A stretch of DNA of 64,000 nt from Microcoleus sp. FACHB-672 (GCF_014695725.1 NZ_JACJOU010000014.1:62001-126000), one strand, 5' to 3'. Shown: positions 34,880 to 44,108, counted from the first letter of the stretch. Numbers and translations are program-made. Notes: a model not told the origin generated them from the sequence alone.

Positions 34880-35056
34880 GATGAGCGAAGACCTATTACA
34901 TTCTCCTCTGCAATGTAACAAGATATTTTAAATTTTGCAAAGTTTTAATCAAATTAACTTTACAACGGTATCTATTTATGCATTTACACCTAGCTTGGGT
35001 CAGTAAGCTCTTTTTTTAGCGAGTTTCTAACGCTCTAATTCTCTAACCCTGCCGGC

Positions 35057-35077
35057 ACTCAACACTCAGCACTCAGC
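35057..35077. repeat. three tandem heptamers, ACTCAGC type
   Basis: ACTCAAC, ACTCAGC and ACTCAGC in succession in the spacer between the two rhodanese paralogues; same style as the heptamers at 9891, 27218 and 48306. Confidence 0.6.
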
Positions 35078-35098
35078 CATTTCCTAAAAAATTAGGAG

Positions 35099-35119
35099 GC
35101 AACCCTAGAAGGATTGCCC
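35099..35119 (-). terminator. candidate hairpin downstream of rhodanese paralogue B
   Basis: GGCAACC and GGATTGCC pair with one bulged base around CTAGAA, about 75 bp beyond the minus-strand stop of the gene at 35194. No U-run, hence weak. Confidence 0.3.
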
Positions 35120-35193
35120 CAATAAAGCCACTGCCTGAATTTCTCTCACTTAATTAGCTGACAGCGACGTAATATTAAACTGCTAAGCAAAGC

Positions 35194-35676
35194 TTAAACA
35201 TCATTTGATTGCGTCTCTGCATGATGCTTGAGGTTTGATGCGACGTTGTAGGCTTCATCGGGAGCCGGATCTTTTGCGTCATCAGTGCCTTCTGTGGAGC
35301 CGGCAATTGCTCTCCATGCATCCAAGCCACCTGTTATTTCTGCCACATTGGTAAACCCAGCTGAACGCAACAGATTTGCAGCTTCGGCGGTTTCTGCGTC
35401 GGAGCCGCCATAAATATAAATGTCGCGGCTGGGTTCTAGACTAGATTTAGCCCGCTCTACCAAGTCCTCCTTTGGAAACGGCATTGCTCCCATAATGTGC
35501 CCCTTATTGTAAGCAGTCCGCTCACGCACATCCAGAATCGTCAAAGCCGGCTCACCCCACTCCAAACGAGCTTTGAGATCGTGTGCAGAGGACTGGGCTT
35601 TCAGTCCTGGGGGGGTCGGGGTCACATTGGGCATTTTTTCTTTGGCATCTTGAATTTGATCGGGAATATTTTTCAT
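35194..35676 (-). CDS. rhodanese-like domain protein without catalytic Cys (paralogue B)
   Basis: 160 residues. The core parallels paralogue A: LTILDVRERTAYNKGHIMGA, DLVERAKSSLEPSRDIYIYG, GSDAETAEAANLLRSAGFTN, ITGGLDAWRAIAGS. Again no cysteine in the active-site loop (YGGSDAET). It has 14 extra residues at the start (KNIPDQIQDAKEK) before a shared MPN...KAQS...DLKARLEWG segment, and a C-terminal acidic, disordered tail (TDDAKDPAPDEAYN...). The tandem arrangement and shared N-terminal region show gene duplication. Function unknown; sulfurtransferase activity is not expected. Confidence 0.88.
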   Translation of the reverse strand: MKNIPDQIQDAKEKMPNVTPTPPGLKAQSSAHDLKARLEWGEPALTILDVRERTAYNKGHIMGAMPFPKEDLVERAKSSLEPSRDIYIYGGSDAETAEAANLLRSAGFTNVAEITGGLDAWRAIAGSTEGTDDAKDPAPDEAYNVASNLKHHAETQSNDV

Positions 35677-36133
35677 GATGAACTTTAACCAATTACTTCA
35701 ATTTGGAATATAACAAGGTCGTTTGGTACCCCGAATCCTTCTAGGGAGAGAGCGTTCGCTTATCTTCGGGCAGAATTAAGTAATCCTACTGTTAGGACTT
35801 AAGCAGCAAGTCGTCTACGCCAAGTCCCAATAAGTTAAAGTTATCATTCCTTTATGGCCTGTCCTTGCAAAGGTAGGCGGTATAGATGCTCGCATTTAGC
35901 CTCAAATTTCACTCTGTTTCTATTAAGCGTTGTGGCTATGGCGATGCTCATAGCTAATACATTTAATATATATTTAAAATATAAACTGAAATTTAGTTTT
36001 GCCTTTAATCAAGACATATAAATCGTTTAATTTTATGATAATTTTTTGCAATTTAAGTGCAGATTGGCTAAGCATGAACTTAGCCTAATCTATCCCCTTA
36101 ATGCTCAGAAGGAATCATCCACAAGAAACAGTG
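35677..36133. other. 457-bp spacer, no gene
   Basis: Lies upstream of the rhodanese paralogue B (minus) and downstream of the hypothetical at 36134 (minus). AT-rich around 35940-36050. I see no gene, repeat or strong hairpin. Confidence 0.4.
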
Positions 36134-37081
36134 TTATTCCGTTTCACAAGGGTTCAAAGCCGGCAGTTCTGTTGTTTCTATTAACTTTGCCGGTTGAGAA
36201 GATTCGCCGACAGAACCATGTAACTCAACGAATCTTCTAAAAAGCCGCATGGTTTCGTGAGTTGAAACCTTATTTAAGTTAACCAAGCCGGCTAGATTTT
36301 TTTGGGAGATTTTTTGTAAATAGGGGAGATCCTCAAATAACGTTAAACAAGAAGCGAAATGCAAGAGCATTTGCAATAACGGCTTGGGCCATTCCAGGTT
36401 GGTGTAAATATCGATCAATAACTTGTGTTCAGTCTCGCTGATAGGCTGCACGTTAAACATGACAACGATCTTCTTGCCGTTGTAAACTGGGATGCAGAGT
36501 TCAACGGTATAAGGCGCGTACAAAATTAAAATAACTTCAACAACTGGTAGTCTCCAAATTCTCAAAATATTGAAGGGAGAATCTAGAATTGTTTGAAATT
36601 TAATAATTCCGCCAGTTGCTGTCGGCTGGAAATGAGTAACTTTCAGGATTTTTAAGTTGTTGAGACTGAAAGCATGAATGGATTCCAGATGCTTTAAGTT
36701 TAATAGATGATAAATTTGGCAGACATAGGAAAAGGGTAAAATATATTCTTGACTGATTGCGTGATAAGCTTGCAACTCAAACATTCTGGCTTGAGCTTCC
36801 CTTAAAGCGAATTCTGGTTGGTTGGGTTGGGCGTTAAACCGGCATCTGCTAAGCTCTCCTGTGTTTAGGCTTTCTTCCGGCTTCAAAGACAGCCAAGCTA
36901 AAAGCAAGAAAGAGGCTGTAAATAACTGCGTTAAGTCAATTGCAGATAAATACCCATCAGCCAGGGAAGCCAGACTTCTATCGGTAATTCCAAATAAACA
37001 AGAGGGAATTCCTAAAATCCAAATACTGTTTCTGATATGGGCGATGAAAAGAGAAACTTTTGCTGATGTATCGTTATTCAT
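36134..37081 (-). CDS. hypothetical protein, unknown family
   Basis: 315 residues, not recognised with confidence. The first 65 residues contain two hydrophobic segments (NSIWILGIPSCLFGITD and LTQLFTASFLLLAWLSL), possibly a membrane hairpin. The middle and end are soluble: IIKFQTILDSPFNILRIWRL, VVMFNVQPISETEHKLLIDIYT, then HFASCLTLFEDLPYLQKISQ. The latter part recalls the helix-grip C-terminal domain of Rieske-type oxygenases (pheophorbide oxygenase-like), but no Rieske CxH or iron-binding motif is present, so this is a loose resemblance. Divergent from the stress-protein gene across a long spacer. Confidence 0.55.
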   Translation of the reverse strand: MNNDTSAKVSLFIAHIRNSIWILGIPSCLFGITDRSLASLADGYLSAIDLTQLFTASFLLLAWLSLKPEESLNTGELSRCRFNAQPNQPEFALREAQARMFELQAYHAISQEYILPFSYVCQIYHLLNLKHLESIHAFSLNNLKILKVTHFQPTATGGIIKFQTILDSPFNILRIWRLPVVEVILILYAPYTVELCIPVYNGKKIVVMFNVQPISETEHKLLIDIYTNLEWPKPLLQMLLHFASCLTLFEDLPYLQKISQKNLAGLVNLNKVSTHETMRLFRRFVELHGSVGESSQPAKLIETTELPALNPCETE

Positions 37082-37826
37082 GGATTTAAAAAAACTTGTT
37101 ATTTTAGCGATTCACAGAGTTAAGGAGTTTTTTTGTTTTTCTGCCGAGGCGAAGTGTATCTAACAAAGAGACTTTAAGTAAAAGCGCTCATTTCTAGCTA
37201 TGAAGTATAAATCTGTAGAATAAATTCCTTGACTTTTTGCTTTTTATTTGCTCTTCTATTTAAAAAGATAAAACTCAAAATTCTTTCCGACCTCTATCGC
37301 AAGATGGGTGTCTTAATTCAAAAAATTTAGTTAAAAAAAGCTAAAAATACCCGTTCCTATTTCTTAAAGGGAGTTATCACTTGCCGGCCTATATGTCTGA
37401 GGGATGAGAGGCAGGATTATCCCTGTTGCCGGCAGCCATGCAAACTTATCAATCTAGAATGGTTATTTAACTGAGAGACGAGCTTTCTGTCCGCCGTCAA
37501 ATTATATTATTTCTGTTGATGAGTGGCTATCGCGGTAGCAGTTGAAAGAACCATTAGGTGACGAACTTGAGCTTTTAACCGCAGGGGATCGCTGAGTTCG
37601 TCGTAAAATCTGGCTTAGCAGCCACATCAGCTAAGTAAATTTGTGTATTGATACTTACTAAGGCAATTAATACAAATTTATTCCTTAAGGAAAGGTGAGA
37701 TGTGTTCTCTAGGCTACATCTATAGAGCGATGAATATCTTCAGTAAATCTACAAAAATAAGAATGTAAATAACAGAATAATTCTGCCTCTCTATGAGTTC
37801 ATCTGAGATGGCAGAAGGAGGAAAAT
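37082..37826. other. long divergent spacer with inverted repeats
   Basis: A 745-bp spacer between the hypothetical (minus) and the YflT-like stress gene (plus). It contains AGGGAT...ATCCCT (37400 region), GACGAACT (37560-37567) with AGTTCGTC (37595-37602), and CTTAGC...GCTAAG near 37613-37636. It may hold a long structured leader or a small RNA; no ORF is convincing. GGAGGA precedes the stress-gene ATG. Confidence 0.4.
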
Positions 37827-38381
37827 ATGGTAGTAAGCGAGCAAAGGCGTGCAGTAGGAGTCTTTTCTGAACGGCAACAGGCAGAGCAAGCACTCAATGA
37901 ATTGAAAGCTTCAAACTTTTCGATGGACAAAGTTTCCTTGATTGCCAAGGAGACAGAGGAAGGCGACCAGGTGAGCGGTACTCAAGTCAGCGAACGCATT
38001 GGCAATCAAAATGTCGAAAGTGGAACAGCCGTAGTTGCCGATGCGGCAACAAGCAGTGCTTGGGGTAGCGTACTTGTTGGCTTAGGAAGTTTGGCAATTC
38101 CCGGACTCGGCCCTTTGATCGCCGCCGGTTCCGTTGGGGTAGCACTCGTAACAACCTTAGCCGGCATTGGTTTGGGAACCCTGGCAACGGGTAATTTAGT
38201 TAAAGCACTAACTGATTTAGGCATTTCCCAAGAATCAGCAAGCGCTTATGCAGATAGCCTGGAACAAGGCAATTACTTGGTCATCGTCGATGGCACACAA
38301 GAAGAGATTGGTCGTGCGGAAGCCGTTTTTAGTAATGGTGGAATTCAAAATTGGGGCATTTATAATTCCCCACAGGTTTAG
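37827..38381 (+). CDS. YflT-like general stress protein with glycine-zipper segment
   Basis: 184 residues. The N-terminal part (AVGVFSERQQAEQALNELKASNFSMDKVSLIAKE) is the pattern of the YflT/heat-induced stress protein domain. A central glycine/alanine-rich hydrophobic block (about 72-125; LVGLGSLAIPGLGPLIAAGS, VTTLAGIGLGTLATGN) could insert in or lie on a membrane, and the end GNYLVIVDGTQEEIGRAEAV completes a ferredoxin-like half. Cyanobacterial relatives are linked to cold or salt stress; the biochemical role is unknown. GGAGGA lies 5-6 nt before the ATG. Monocistronic, with a long upstream region. Confidence 0.78.
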   Translation: MVVSEQRRAVGVFSERQQAEQALNELKASNFSMDKVSLIAKETEEGDQVSGTQVSERIGNQNVESGTAVVADAATSSAWGSVLVGLGSLAIPGLGPLIAAGSVGVALVTTLAGIGLGTLATGNLVKALTDLGISQESASAYADSLEQGNYLVIVDGTQEEIGRAEAVFSNGGIQNWGIYNSPQV

Positions 38382-38475
38382 ATGAACGCGATTTGCTGGA
38401 TGCACAAGGTGGCCCATTTAAATCCTCAACCGGCCTCCTGACATTCGAGTGGAACTCTGACCTACACTTGATTGT

Positions 38476-40185
38476 ATGGCTCAGCGTATCCAACCTCTAC
38501 CAGCAGAAGTTGTTCATCTTATCGCCGCCGGTGAAGTCATTGACTCCCTGGCGGCTGTCGTGCGGGAATTAGTGGAAAATGCCCTAGATGCCGGCGCGAC
38601 ACGCATTGCGGTTTCAGTTTGGCCGGAACAATGGCGTGTGCGGGTGGCAGACAATGGCACCGGCATGGATTTGGCTAACTTGCAATGCTGTGCCACTGCC
38701 CACAGTACCAGCAAAATCCATAGCAGCGAGGATCTCTGGAAAATTACCAGTTTGGGGTTTCGCGGGGAAGCGTTGCACAGTTTGGCCCAGTTGGCCGATT
38801 TGGAGATTTTAAGCCGGCCCACAAATCCGGCGAAAGAGCAAGGCAGTTGGCGCGTTGTCTATAACTCCCAAGGCGAACCGATTCAAATTGAGCCGGCAGC
38901 CATTGCTTATGGGACTGTGGTGGATGTCTGCAATCTATTCGGCACTTGGCAAGCGCGGCGGCAAGGTTTACCCTCGCCGGCACAACAGTTGCGATTGGTA
39001 CAACTCACGATTCACCAACTGGCACTGTGCCACCCCCATGTCAACTGGCAAGTCGAGCAAAACGAGCGCCGGTGGTTTAATTTAACTCCCGGTCAAACCC
39101 CACAATACATCCTGCCGCAGTTGTTACGGGATGTGCGCTGGGATGATTTGCACCAGTTGAAAGTTGAAGTGCCGGCACCTTCAGAAACCGAAGCCGAAAC
39201 TTTCCCCCTATCACCCTCTCAATCTTTAGAATTAGTCCTCGGTTTGCCTGATCGCTGCCACCGCCGGCGTCCTGACTGGGTGAAAGTTGCCATAAATGGG
39301 CGAATGGTGCGAACACCGGAACTTGAGCAAACCCTGCTTAGCAGTTTTGCACGAACACTGCCGCGCGATCGCTATCCGGTTTGTTTCCTGCATTTGCGGA
39401 TTTCCCCGGAGGGAATTGACTGGAACCGGCACCCCGCGAAGGCGGAAATTTATTTGCAGCATTTGAGTTATTGGCAAGAACAGATTGCTGGTGCCACCCT
39501 GACGGCGCTACAACTCAGTCGCGCAAATTTGCCGGCTGCCGGTCAAGAACGGGTGAGCAAATTGCTCAAGGCATCAGAAGAGAAGGGGATTTATAGTGCC
39601 GGTCGTTCGATTGAGCCGGCACAAAGTCAAGAGATGTTGCCAACACGTCTCTATCTGCGTGCGATCGCCCAAGTTCACAACACCTATATCTTGGCGGAAC
39701 ATTCAGGCGGCTTGTGGTTAGTCGAACAGCACATCGCGCACGAGCGGGTTTTGTATGAACAGTTGTGTGATCGTTGGCACCTCGTCCCCTTGGAAGCGCC
39801 GGCAATTCTTAGCCAACTAACGCCTAAACAGGTCGAACAATTGCAACGCATTGGCATAGAAGTTGATTTATTTGGCGAACAAGTTTGGGCAGTTCGCACC
39901 GCGCCGGCACTGTTAGCTGAACGAGAGGATTGTACAGAAGCGTTGCGGGAACTGAGTTCTGGTGATTTGCAAGCCGCTCAAGTTGCTACTGCCTGCCGTA
40001 GTGCGATTCGTAACGGCACGCCTCTGAGTTTGCCGGAAATGCAAACCCTTTTAGATCGCTGGCAAAGTACGCGTCATCCCCGCACTTGTCCCCACGGACG
40101 ACCGATTTATTTATCTTTAGAAGAGACAGATCTCGCCCGTTTTTTCCGCCGGCATTGGGTGATTGGCAAAAGTCACGGAATTTAA
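38476..40185 (+). CDS. mutL: DNA mismatch repair protein MutL
   Basis: 569 residues. The GHKL ATPase half is complete: VVRELVENALDAGAT (catalytic Glu), VADNGTGMD, TSLGFRGEALHSLA. The C-terminal half has VEQHIAHERVLYE at about residues 416-428, the place of the MutL endonuclease motif DQHA(X)2E(X)4E; here the first Asp is Glu and the Ala is Ile, while His, both Glu and spacing are kept. ATACRSAIRNG and CPHGRPIYL also match nicking MutL proteins. It couples mismatch recognition by MutS to strand removal. Convergent with a GNAT gene 10 bp downstream. mutS is not in the window. Confidence 0.95.
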   Translation: MAQRIQPLPAEVVHLIAAGEVIDSLAAVVRELVENALDAGATRIAVSVWPEQWRVRVADNGTGMDLANLQCCATAHSTSKIHSSEDLWKITSLGFRGEALHSLAQLADLEILSRPTNPAKEQGSWRVVYNSQGEPIQIEPAAIAYGTVVDVCNLFGTWQARRQGLPSPAQQLRLVQLTIHQLALCHPHVNWQVEQNERRWFNLTPGQTPQYILPQLLRDVRWDDLHQLKVEVPAPSETEAETFPLSPSQSLELVLGLPDRCHRRRPDWVKVAINGRMVRTPELEQTLLSSFARTLPRDRYPVCFLHLRISPEGIDWNRHPAKAEIYLQHLSYWQEQIAGATLTALQLSRANLPAAGQERVSKLLKASEEKGIYSAGRSIEPAQSQEMLPTRLYLRAIAQVHNTYILAEHSGGLWLVEQHIAHERVLYEQLCDRWHLVPLEAPAILSQLTPKQVEQLQRIGIEVDLFGEQVWAVRTAPALLAEREDCTEALRELSSGDLQAAQVATACRSAIRNGTPLSLPEMQTLLDRWQSTRHPRTCPHGRPIYLSLEETDLARFFRRHWVIGKSHGI

Positions 40186-40195
40186 GGGTCGTTTT

Positions 40196-40711
40196 TTAAA
40201 CATCATCAAATGCCGGTGGATATTTAACCATTCCCGTAATTCCTTCCAAGGCTGCCGGTGCGAGTTCCAGCACCATAAATGCCTCATCGGGAACTGGAAA
40301 GGGCGCTTCTAATCCTTTTGCTCTAGCCGGAGAAAACCCAAAGCGCGTGTAGTAATTGGGATGACCTACAACAACAACAATTTTATGCCCTAAACGCTGG
40401 CAATCTTTTAATCCCTGCTGAATTAGTTGAGAGCCAATCCCTTGATTTTGAAATTCTGGATGAACCGCTAAAGGCGCTAACGCTAATGCCGGCACATCTT
40501 TGTTTTCTGTTTGAATAATTATATCACTAAATAGCAAGTGACCAACAATTTTTTCATCTTGAATTGCAACAAGAGATAGCTCTGGATTAAAGTTATCTGA
40601 CCGTCGAATTGCGTCAACGAGTTGAGCTTCGCCTTCTTGTCCGAATGCCAGCTTATTGACTTCGTAAATTCCTGCAAAATCATCGGAGGTTTCAGGGCGT
40701 ATTATTATCAT
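40196..40711 (-). CDS. GNAT N-acetyltransferase (YhbS-like)
   Basis: 171 residues from ATG 40711, preceded by GGAAGG; the earlier in-frame start at 40732 is less likely. Acetyl-CoA motif LAPLAVHPEFQNQGIGSQLI (about 80-99), then KIVVVVGHPNYYTRFGFSPA, as in YhbS and related acetyltransferases. The substrate is unknown. It follows another GNAT gene on the same strand with about 21 bp between, so the two form an operon. Confidence 0.88.
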   Translation of the reverse strand: MIIIRPETSDDFAGIYEVNKLAFGQEGEAQLVDAIRRSDNFNPELSLVAIQDEKIVGHLLFSDIIIQTENKDVPALALAPLAVHPEFQNQGIGSQLIQQGLKDCQRLGHKIVVVVGHPNYYTRFGFSPARAKGLEAPFPVPDEAFMVLELAPAALEGITGMVKYPPAFDDV

Positions 40712-40732
40712 TAAAATCCTTCCATCGCTCAA

Positions 40733-41278
40733 TTACTTTTGTTTCACCGGCTTTGCCATGTAAATATCTGGTTTTCCCAGCCCATTAGCATCTGGCATTA
40801 CCCCTACAATCGTAAACCCGCATTTTTGATAAAACTCATAGGGATGACCGACTAAGTTTTTTATATTCGTAATTTTTTCCCAAGGATTAGAGTATAAATC
40901 AACACCTGAAAGCGTTGTTTGATTCTCCTCATCATCAGTACCCACCCAAATTGTCAGGCCGGCACGTTCTCTTACCAGCGTTTCTAAATCAGCAATCAAC
41001 GCACTGCCAATTCCCCGACCTCGACAAGTTTTGCTTACAATTAAAGGGTGTAATTCCCATACATTACCGTTGTATTGCGAAATTCCCCCAATCCATCCTA
41101 AAACGCTGCCGGTTTCATCAACCGCGACGCGGCTAATTCTGTCCTCTCCCAAAGATTCACGCACCTCTTGCAGACCACTTTTTATATCTGGCCAGCTATT
41201 GGGCCACTGCTCAACCAGCCAACCGGCTAGCTGCTGAATGATTTTATCGTCATCCGGAGACAGATCAATTATTTGCAT
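40733..41278 (-). CDS. GNAT acetyltransferase, AAC(6')-like
   Basis: 181 residues from ATG 41278 (GAGGAA 8 nt upstream; an in-frame TTG at 41293 overlaps it). The sequence follows the aminoglycoside 6'-N-acetyltransferase pattern: GWIGGISQYNGNVWELHPLI, SKTCRGRGIGSALIADLETL (acetyl-CoA loop), LTIWVGTDDEENQTTLSGVD, then GHPYEFYQKCGFTIVGVMPD and GKPDIYMAK. Chromosomal relatives occur in many environmental bacteria and their natural substrates are often unknown, so resistance cannot be claimed. First gene of a two-GNAT operon. Confidence 0.85.
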   Translation of the reverse strand: MQIIDLSPDDDKIIQQLAGWLVEQWPNSWPDIKSGLQEVRESLGEDRISRVAVDETGSVLGWIGGISQYNGNVWELHPLIVSKTCRGRGIGSALIADLETLVRERAGLTIWVGTDDEENQTTLSGVDLYSNPWEKITNIKNLVGHPYEFYQKCGFTIVGVMPDANGLGKPDIYMAKPVKQK

Positions 41279-41423
41279 GAGATGCTTCCTCAAGCAAGGC
41301 GCTGATTCATAAATTCATTTCTAGGCGCTAAAATTATAGCAATTTGTCAAACACTTGCTTCCCTATTATTTAATTTAAAATTCAAAATGCTATAAGAGAT
41401 AAGGAGAGAAGAAACAAAACATT

Positions 41424-42404
41424 ATGCAACTGAGATTTTTTGCGAGTCTACTGCTTTTGAGTGCTTTTTGGTTAGGGATGCCGGCGCAAGCAGCAAATCC
41501 CAAACACGTTGAACAGTTACTTAAAACCAATCAGTGTCCTAAGTGTGACTTAAAGGGTGCGGATCTTAAAGGTGCTCAACTAGCCGGCGCTAATTTAAGT
41601 GAGGCGAATTTAAGTGAGAGTAACTTGGAAGCCGCTAACTTAAGGGGTGCGAATTTGCGGGGTGTTCAACTTCAGTCTGCTTTACTGCGGGGTGCCATTT
41701 TGGAGGAAGCAAACCTGGAAAATGCCAAGATGAGAGATGCCAAAATGAGGGATGCCAAGCTTAGGCGTGCTAACCTCAGTTACGCTAGGCTTCGTGATGC
41801 CAGACTCCGAGGTGCTGATCTTACAGAAGCTAAGTTGTTCGCAACTTTCTTGAATAATGTTGTTTTAATAGATGCGAAACTCAAGTTAGCGAAGTTAGAG
41901 GGTGCAGATTTAACGGGTGCTAAACTCAATCAGGCAGACTTGGATACTGCGAATTTAGATAGTGCTAATTTAACGAATGCTGATTTAAGCGCCGCCTACC
42001 TTCCTGATGCCGATCTTAGGGGTGCTAACTTAAGTAATGCAAATCTAGCCGGCGCTAAATTAATGTCTGCCGGCTTAGTTAGGGCAAAACTCAATAATGC
42101 TGACCTTAGTTTAACAAATTTAAGCCGCGCAAACTTAAGTTATACCGACTTAAGCGGTGCAAAATTAATCAATGCCAACTTAACGAAAGCAGTAATCACT
42201 AAAGCCAACCTGACAGGTGCGGATCTAACAGGTGCGAACCTTAGCAATACTTATTTATATCAAGCAAACTTAGAACGTGCAAACCTCACGAGTGCAAATT
42301 TAGAACGTGCCAACTTAGCCAGTGCTAATTTAAAAGATGCCAATTTAGATAAAGCCAATTTAACCAACGCCAACGTCACCGGCACAAGTTTAAGTGAGCG
42401 CTAA
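41424..42404 (+). CDS. secreted pentapeptide-repeat protein
   Basis: 326 residues. A Sec signal peptide (hydrophobic LLLLSAFWLGMPAQA, cleavage near residue 23) precedes NPKHVEQLLKTNQCPKCDL and then about 55 pentapeptide repeats of the A(D/N)LxX form, predicting a right-handed quadrilateral beta-helix for almost the whole mature protein. The paired Cys (CPKC) at its mouth may form a disulfide. Expected in the periplasm or thylakoid lumen. Function unknown; cyanobacteria carry many such proteins. AAGGAGA lies rather far (17 nt) from the ATG. Confidence 0.92.
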   Translation: MQLRFFASLLLLSAFWLGMPAQAANPKHVEQLLKTNQCPKCDLKGADLKGAQLAGANLSEANLSESNLEAANLRGANLRGVQLQSALLRGAILEEANLENAKMRDAKMRDAKLRRANLSYARLRDARLRGADLTEAKLFATFLNNVVLIDAKLKLAKLEGADLTGAKLNQADLDTANLDSANLTNADLSAAYLPDADLRGANLSNANLAGAKLMSAGLVRAKLNNADLSLTNLSRANLSYTDLSGAKLINANLTKAVITKANLTGADLTGANLSNTYLYQANLERANLTSANLERANLASANLKDANLDKANLTNANVTGTSLSER

Positions 42405-42485
42405 AGTCAGAAAAATCTTCTTTAATTATGAGTCATAAAATGTAAAGAACCAGGAAAAAAATAAGAGAATCCTACGATGAAATTT

Positions 42486-44108
42486 TTAGCCTAATGTATA
42501 CATCCAACCATCTCTGGCGCAAATTCTAATGAGACCATCCCAAACAATTGGGGTCGATTCAAAAGAGGCTTCTGGCTTAAATCTGGCAGCTTCTTCGACG
42601 ATAACGCGATAAAATTCTCCTTTGGAGTTTTTGAGGGCGTTTTTATCATTTGGGTTTGCCGGCTCAAAATAAAGATTAAATAAATACACGCCACTGTAAC
42701 AGGCAGCAATCAGTTTATTCCCATCAGTAAAGATGGGGGTTGAAATTGAGCCGCCTATTCTTTGTTTAAATACGATTAATGGCGTATTATATTCTTTATC
42801 TAGCAATGGCCCTTTAACTTTTTGGCCGGTTGTGGTGGTTTGAGAACCGATATAGACGTTTCCATCAATGGCACAGGTGGCAAAGAGTGCCGGCATTTCT
42901 TCTGTGCGGTATTCATCATTTAATGCAACGGAACCAATGATTCCTCCTTTCCAATCGTCTAAGCGAGCGTTATTGGTAGGAAAGAACCATTCAACAGATT
43001 CACTTTCTTTCTTGGCTGGATTGAGTTTTAAAACACCGCCGTTACCGGGAATGTATTGTTTTTCTATGGCGCAAAAAAGTTTTTCATCTTTGGAGATGGC
43101 AACAGTTCCATCCATGTCAGAACCTGTATAAAAGTCCCAAACTATTTTACGGTCTTTAATACTAATTCCATAAATGTGTCCAGAACCGGCAGCCATATAA
43201 ATTCTATCTTTGAGAACTGCCGGTGAGGATTCCGCAACTAAGTTTCCCGAATGTCTGCCAATGTCTGCCGGCTGATAAAGTTGAACTTCATCCAAAATTT
43301 GTGGCTGAATGATGCCATCTTTTTTAGCAGCGGTACGTGTTGAGCTGTTCAGAAAATAGCCAATCGCATTTTCACCGGCATTAAATATCACGCCACTGCC
43401 CAAATCAATTGGGCTGCTATCGTTATCTCTACTATAACTCGCCGTTTTTCTAATATTTAGTTTCCAAAGTTCCTTGCCGGTTCTAAAGGAAATTGCTCGA
43501 AAACTAGGTACAGGTGCCGATGTAAATAAAGAATTTCTGACTCCCAGTCGGCTTCCCTGTAGAACCACAATTCGATTTTCTTCGCTCGCTGTTGGGTCAA
43601 TATAAATCGTTGAAGACCCTTTTAAAATATCATCATATTTATATCTCCACACCACTTCATTTGTTTCAATATCTATTTTTCTTAAGCTGTGATCGTATGC
43701 CCCAATAACCAAATAGGTTTTCCCGCGATCTTTGGTAATAGTTGGCTGTCCTGTCCAGCCGGCACCACTCCAGGTTCCATACCCTCTAAAAGCTGTTATC
43801 CCACTTCCCAGTTCAAATCGATCAAGCAGATTCAGTCCTTCCGGAGTTCCCCTCCCATAAAATCTTCGCTTTTCATTCCCTAAATAGGTGGGAATTAAAA
43901 GTTCTATTTCTGGGTTCATGTCAGTGAGAATATTATTCACTTGACGGTTAACTGCCTCTGAAAGTGGGTCGGCATTGACCGTATTCGCACTGACTGGAGT
44001 TCCCACAGATTTCTGCGCTTTAAATTCTTTGAAAATTAACGGAGAGATGGAGCTTGCTAGCAGTAGTTGGATCGCTCGTTTATTAAAATTTTTTCTTGAT
44101 AAAAGCAT
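42486..44108 (-). CDS. exported PQQ-type beta-propeller protein
   Basis: 540 residues. The N-terminus (RKNFNKRAIQLLLASSISPLIF) looks like an export signal, possibly uncleaved. The rest is a WD/PQQ-like propeller: TYLVIGAYDHSLRKIDIETN, EVVWRYKYDD, GKELWKLNIRKT, RIYMAAGSGHIYGISIKDRKIVWDFYTGSD and VYIGSQTTTTG are successive blades with the W-docking style. No quinoprotein dehydrogenase catalytic Asp-Glu set or haem motif (CxxCH) is visible, so a binding or scaffolding role is more likely than an enzyme. Monocistronic on the minus strand, between a pentapeptide gene and murF. Confidence 0.75.
   Translation of the reverse strand: MLLSRKNFNKRAIQLLLASSISPLIFKEFKAQKSVGTPVSANTVNADPLSEAVNRQVNNILTDMNPEIELLIPTYLGNEKRRFYGRGTPEGLNLLDRFELGSGITAFRGYGTWSGAGWTGQPTITKDRGKTYLVIGAYDHSLRKIDIETNEVVWRYKYDDILKGSSTIYIDPTASEENRIVVLQGSRLGVRNSLFTSAPVPSFRAISFRTGKELWKLNIRKTASYSRDNDSSPIDLGSGVIFNAGENAIGYFLNSSTRTAAKKDGIIQPQILDEVQLYQPADIGRHSGNLVAESSPAVLKDRIYMAAGSGHIYGISIKDRKIVWDFYTGSDMDGTVAISKDEKLFCAIEKQYIPGNGGVLKLNPAKKESESVEWFFPTNNARLDDWKGGIIGSVALNDEYRTEEMPALFATCAIDGNVYIGSQTTTTGQKVKGPLLDKEYNTPLIVFKQRIGGSISTPIFTDGNKLIAACYSGVYLFNLYFEPANPNDKNALKNSKGEFYRVIVEEAARFKPEASFESTPIVWDGLIRICARDGWMYTLG

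Noticed and set aside
41424-42404. Treating the pentapeptide gene as a DNA repeat array
   Set aside because: The 15-bp periodicity follows from the A(D/N)LxX protein repeats and codons vary freely; it is a normal pentapeptide gene.
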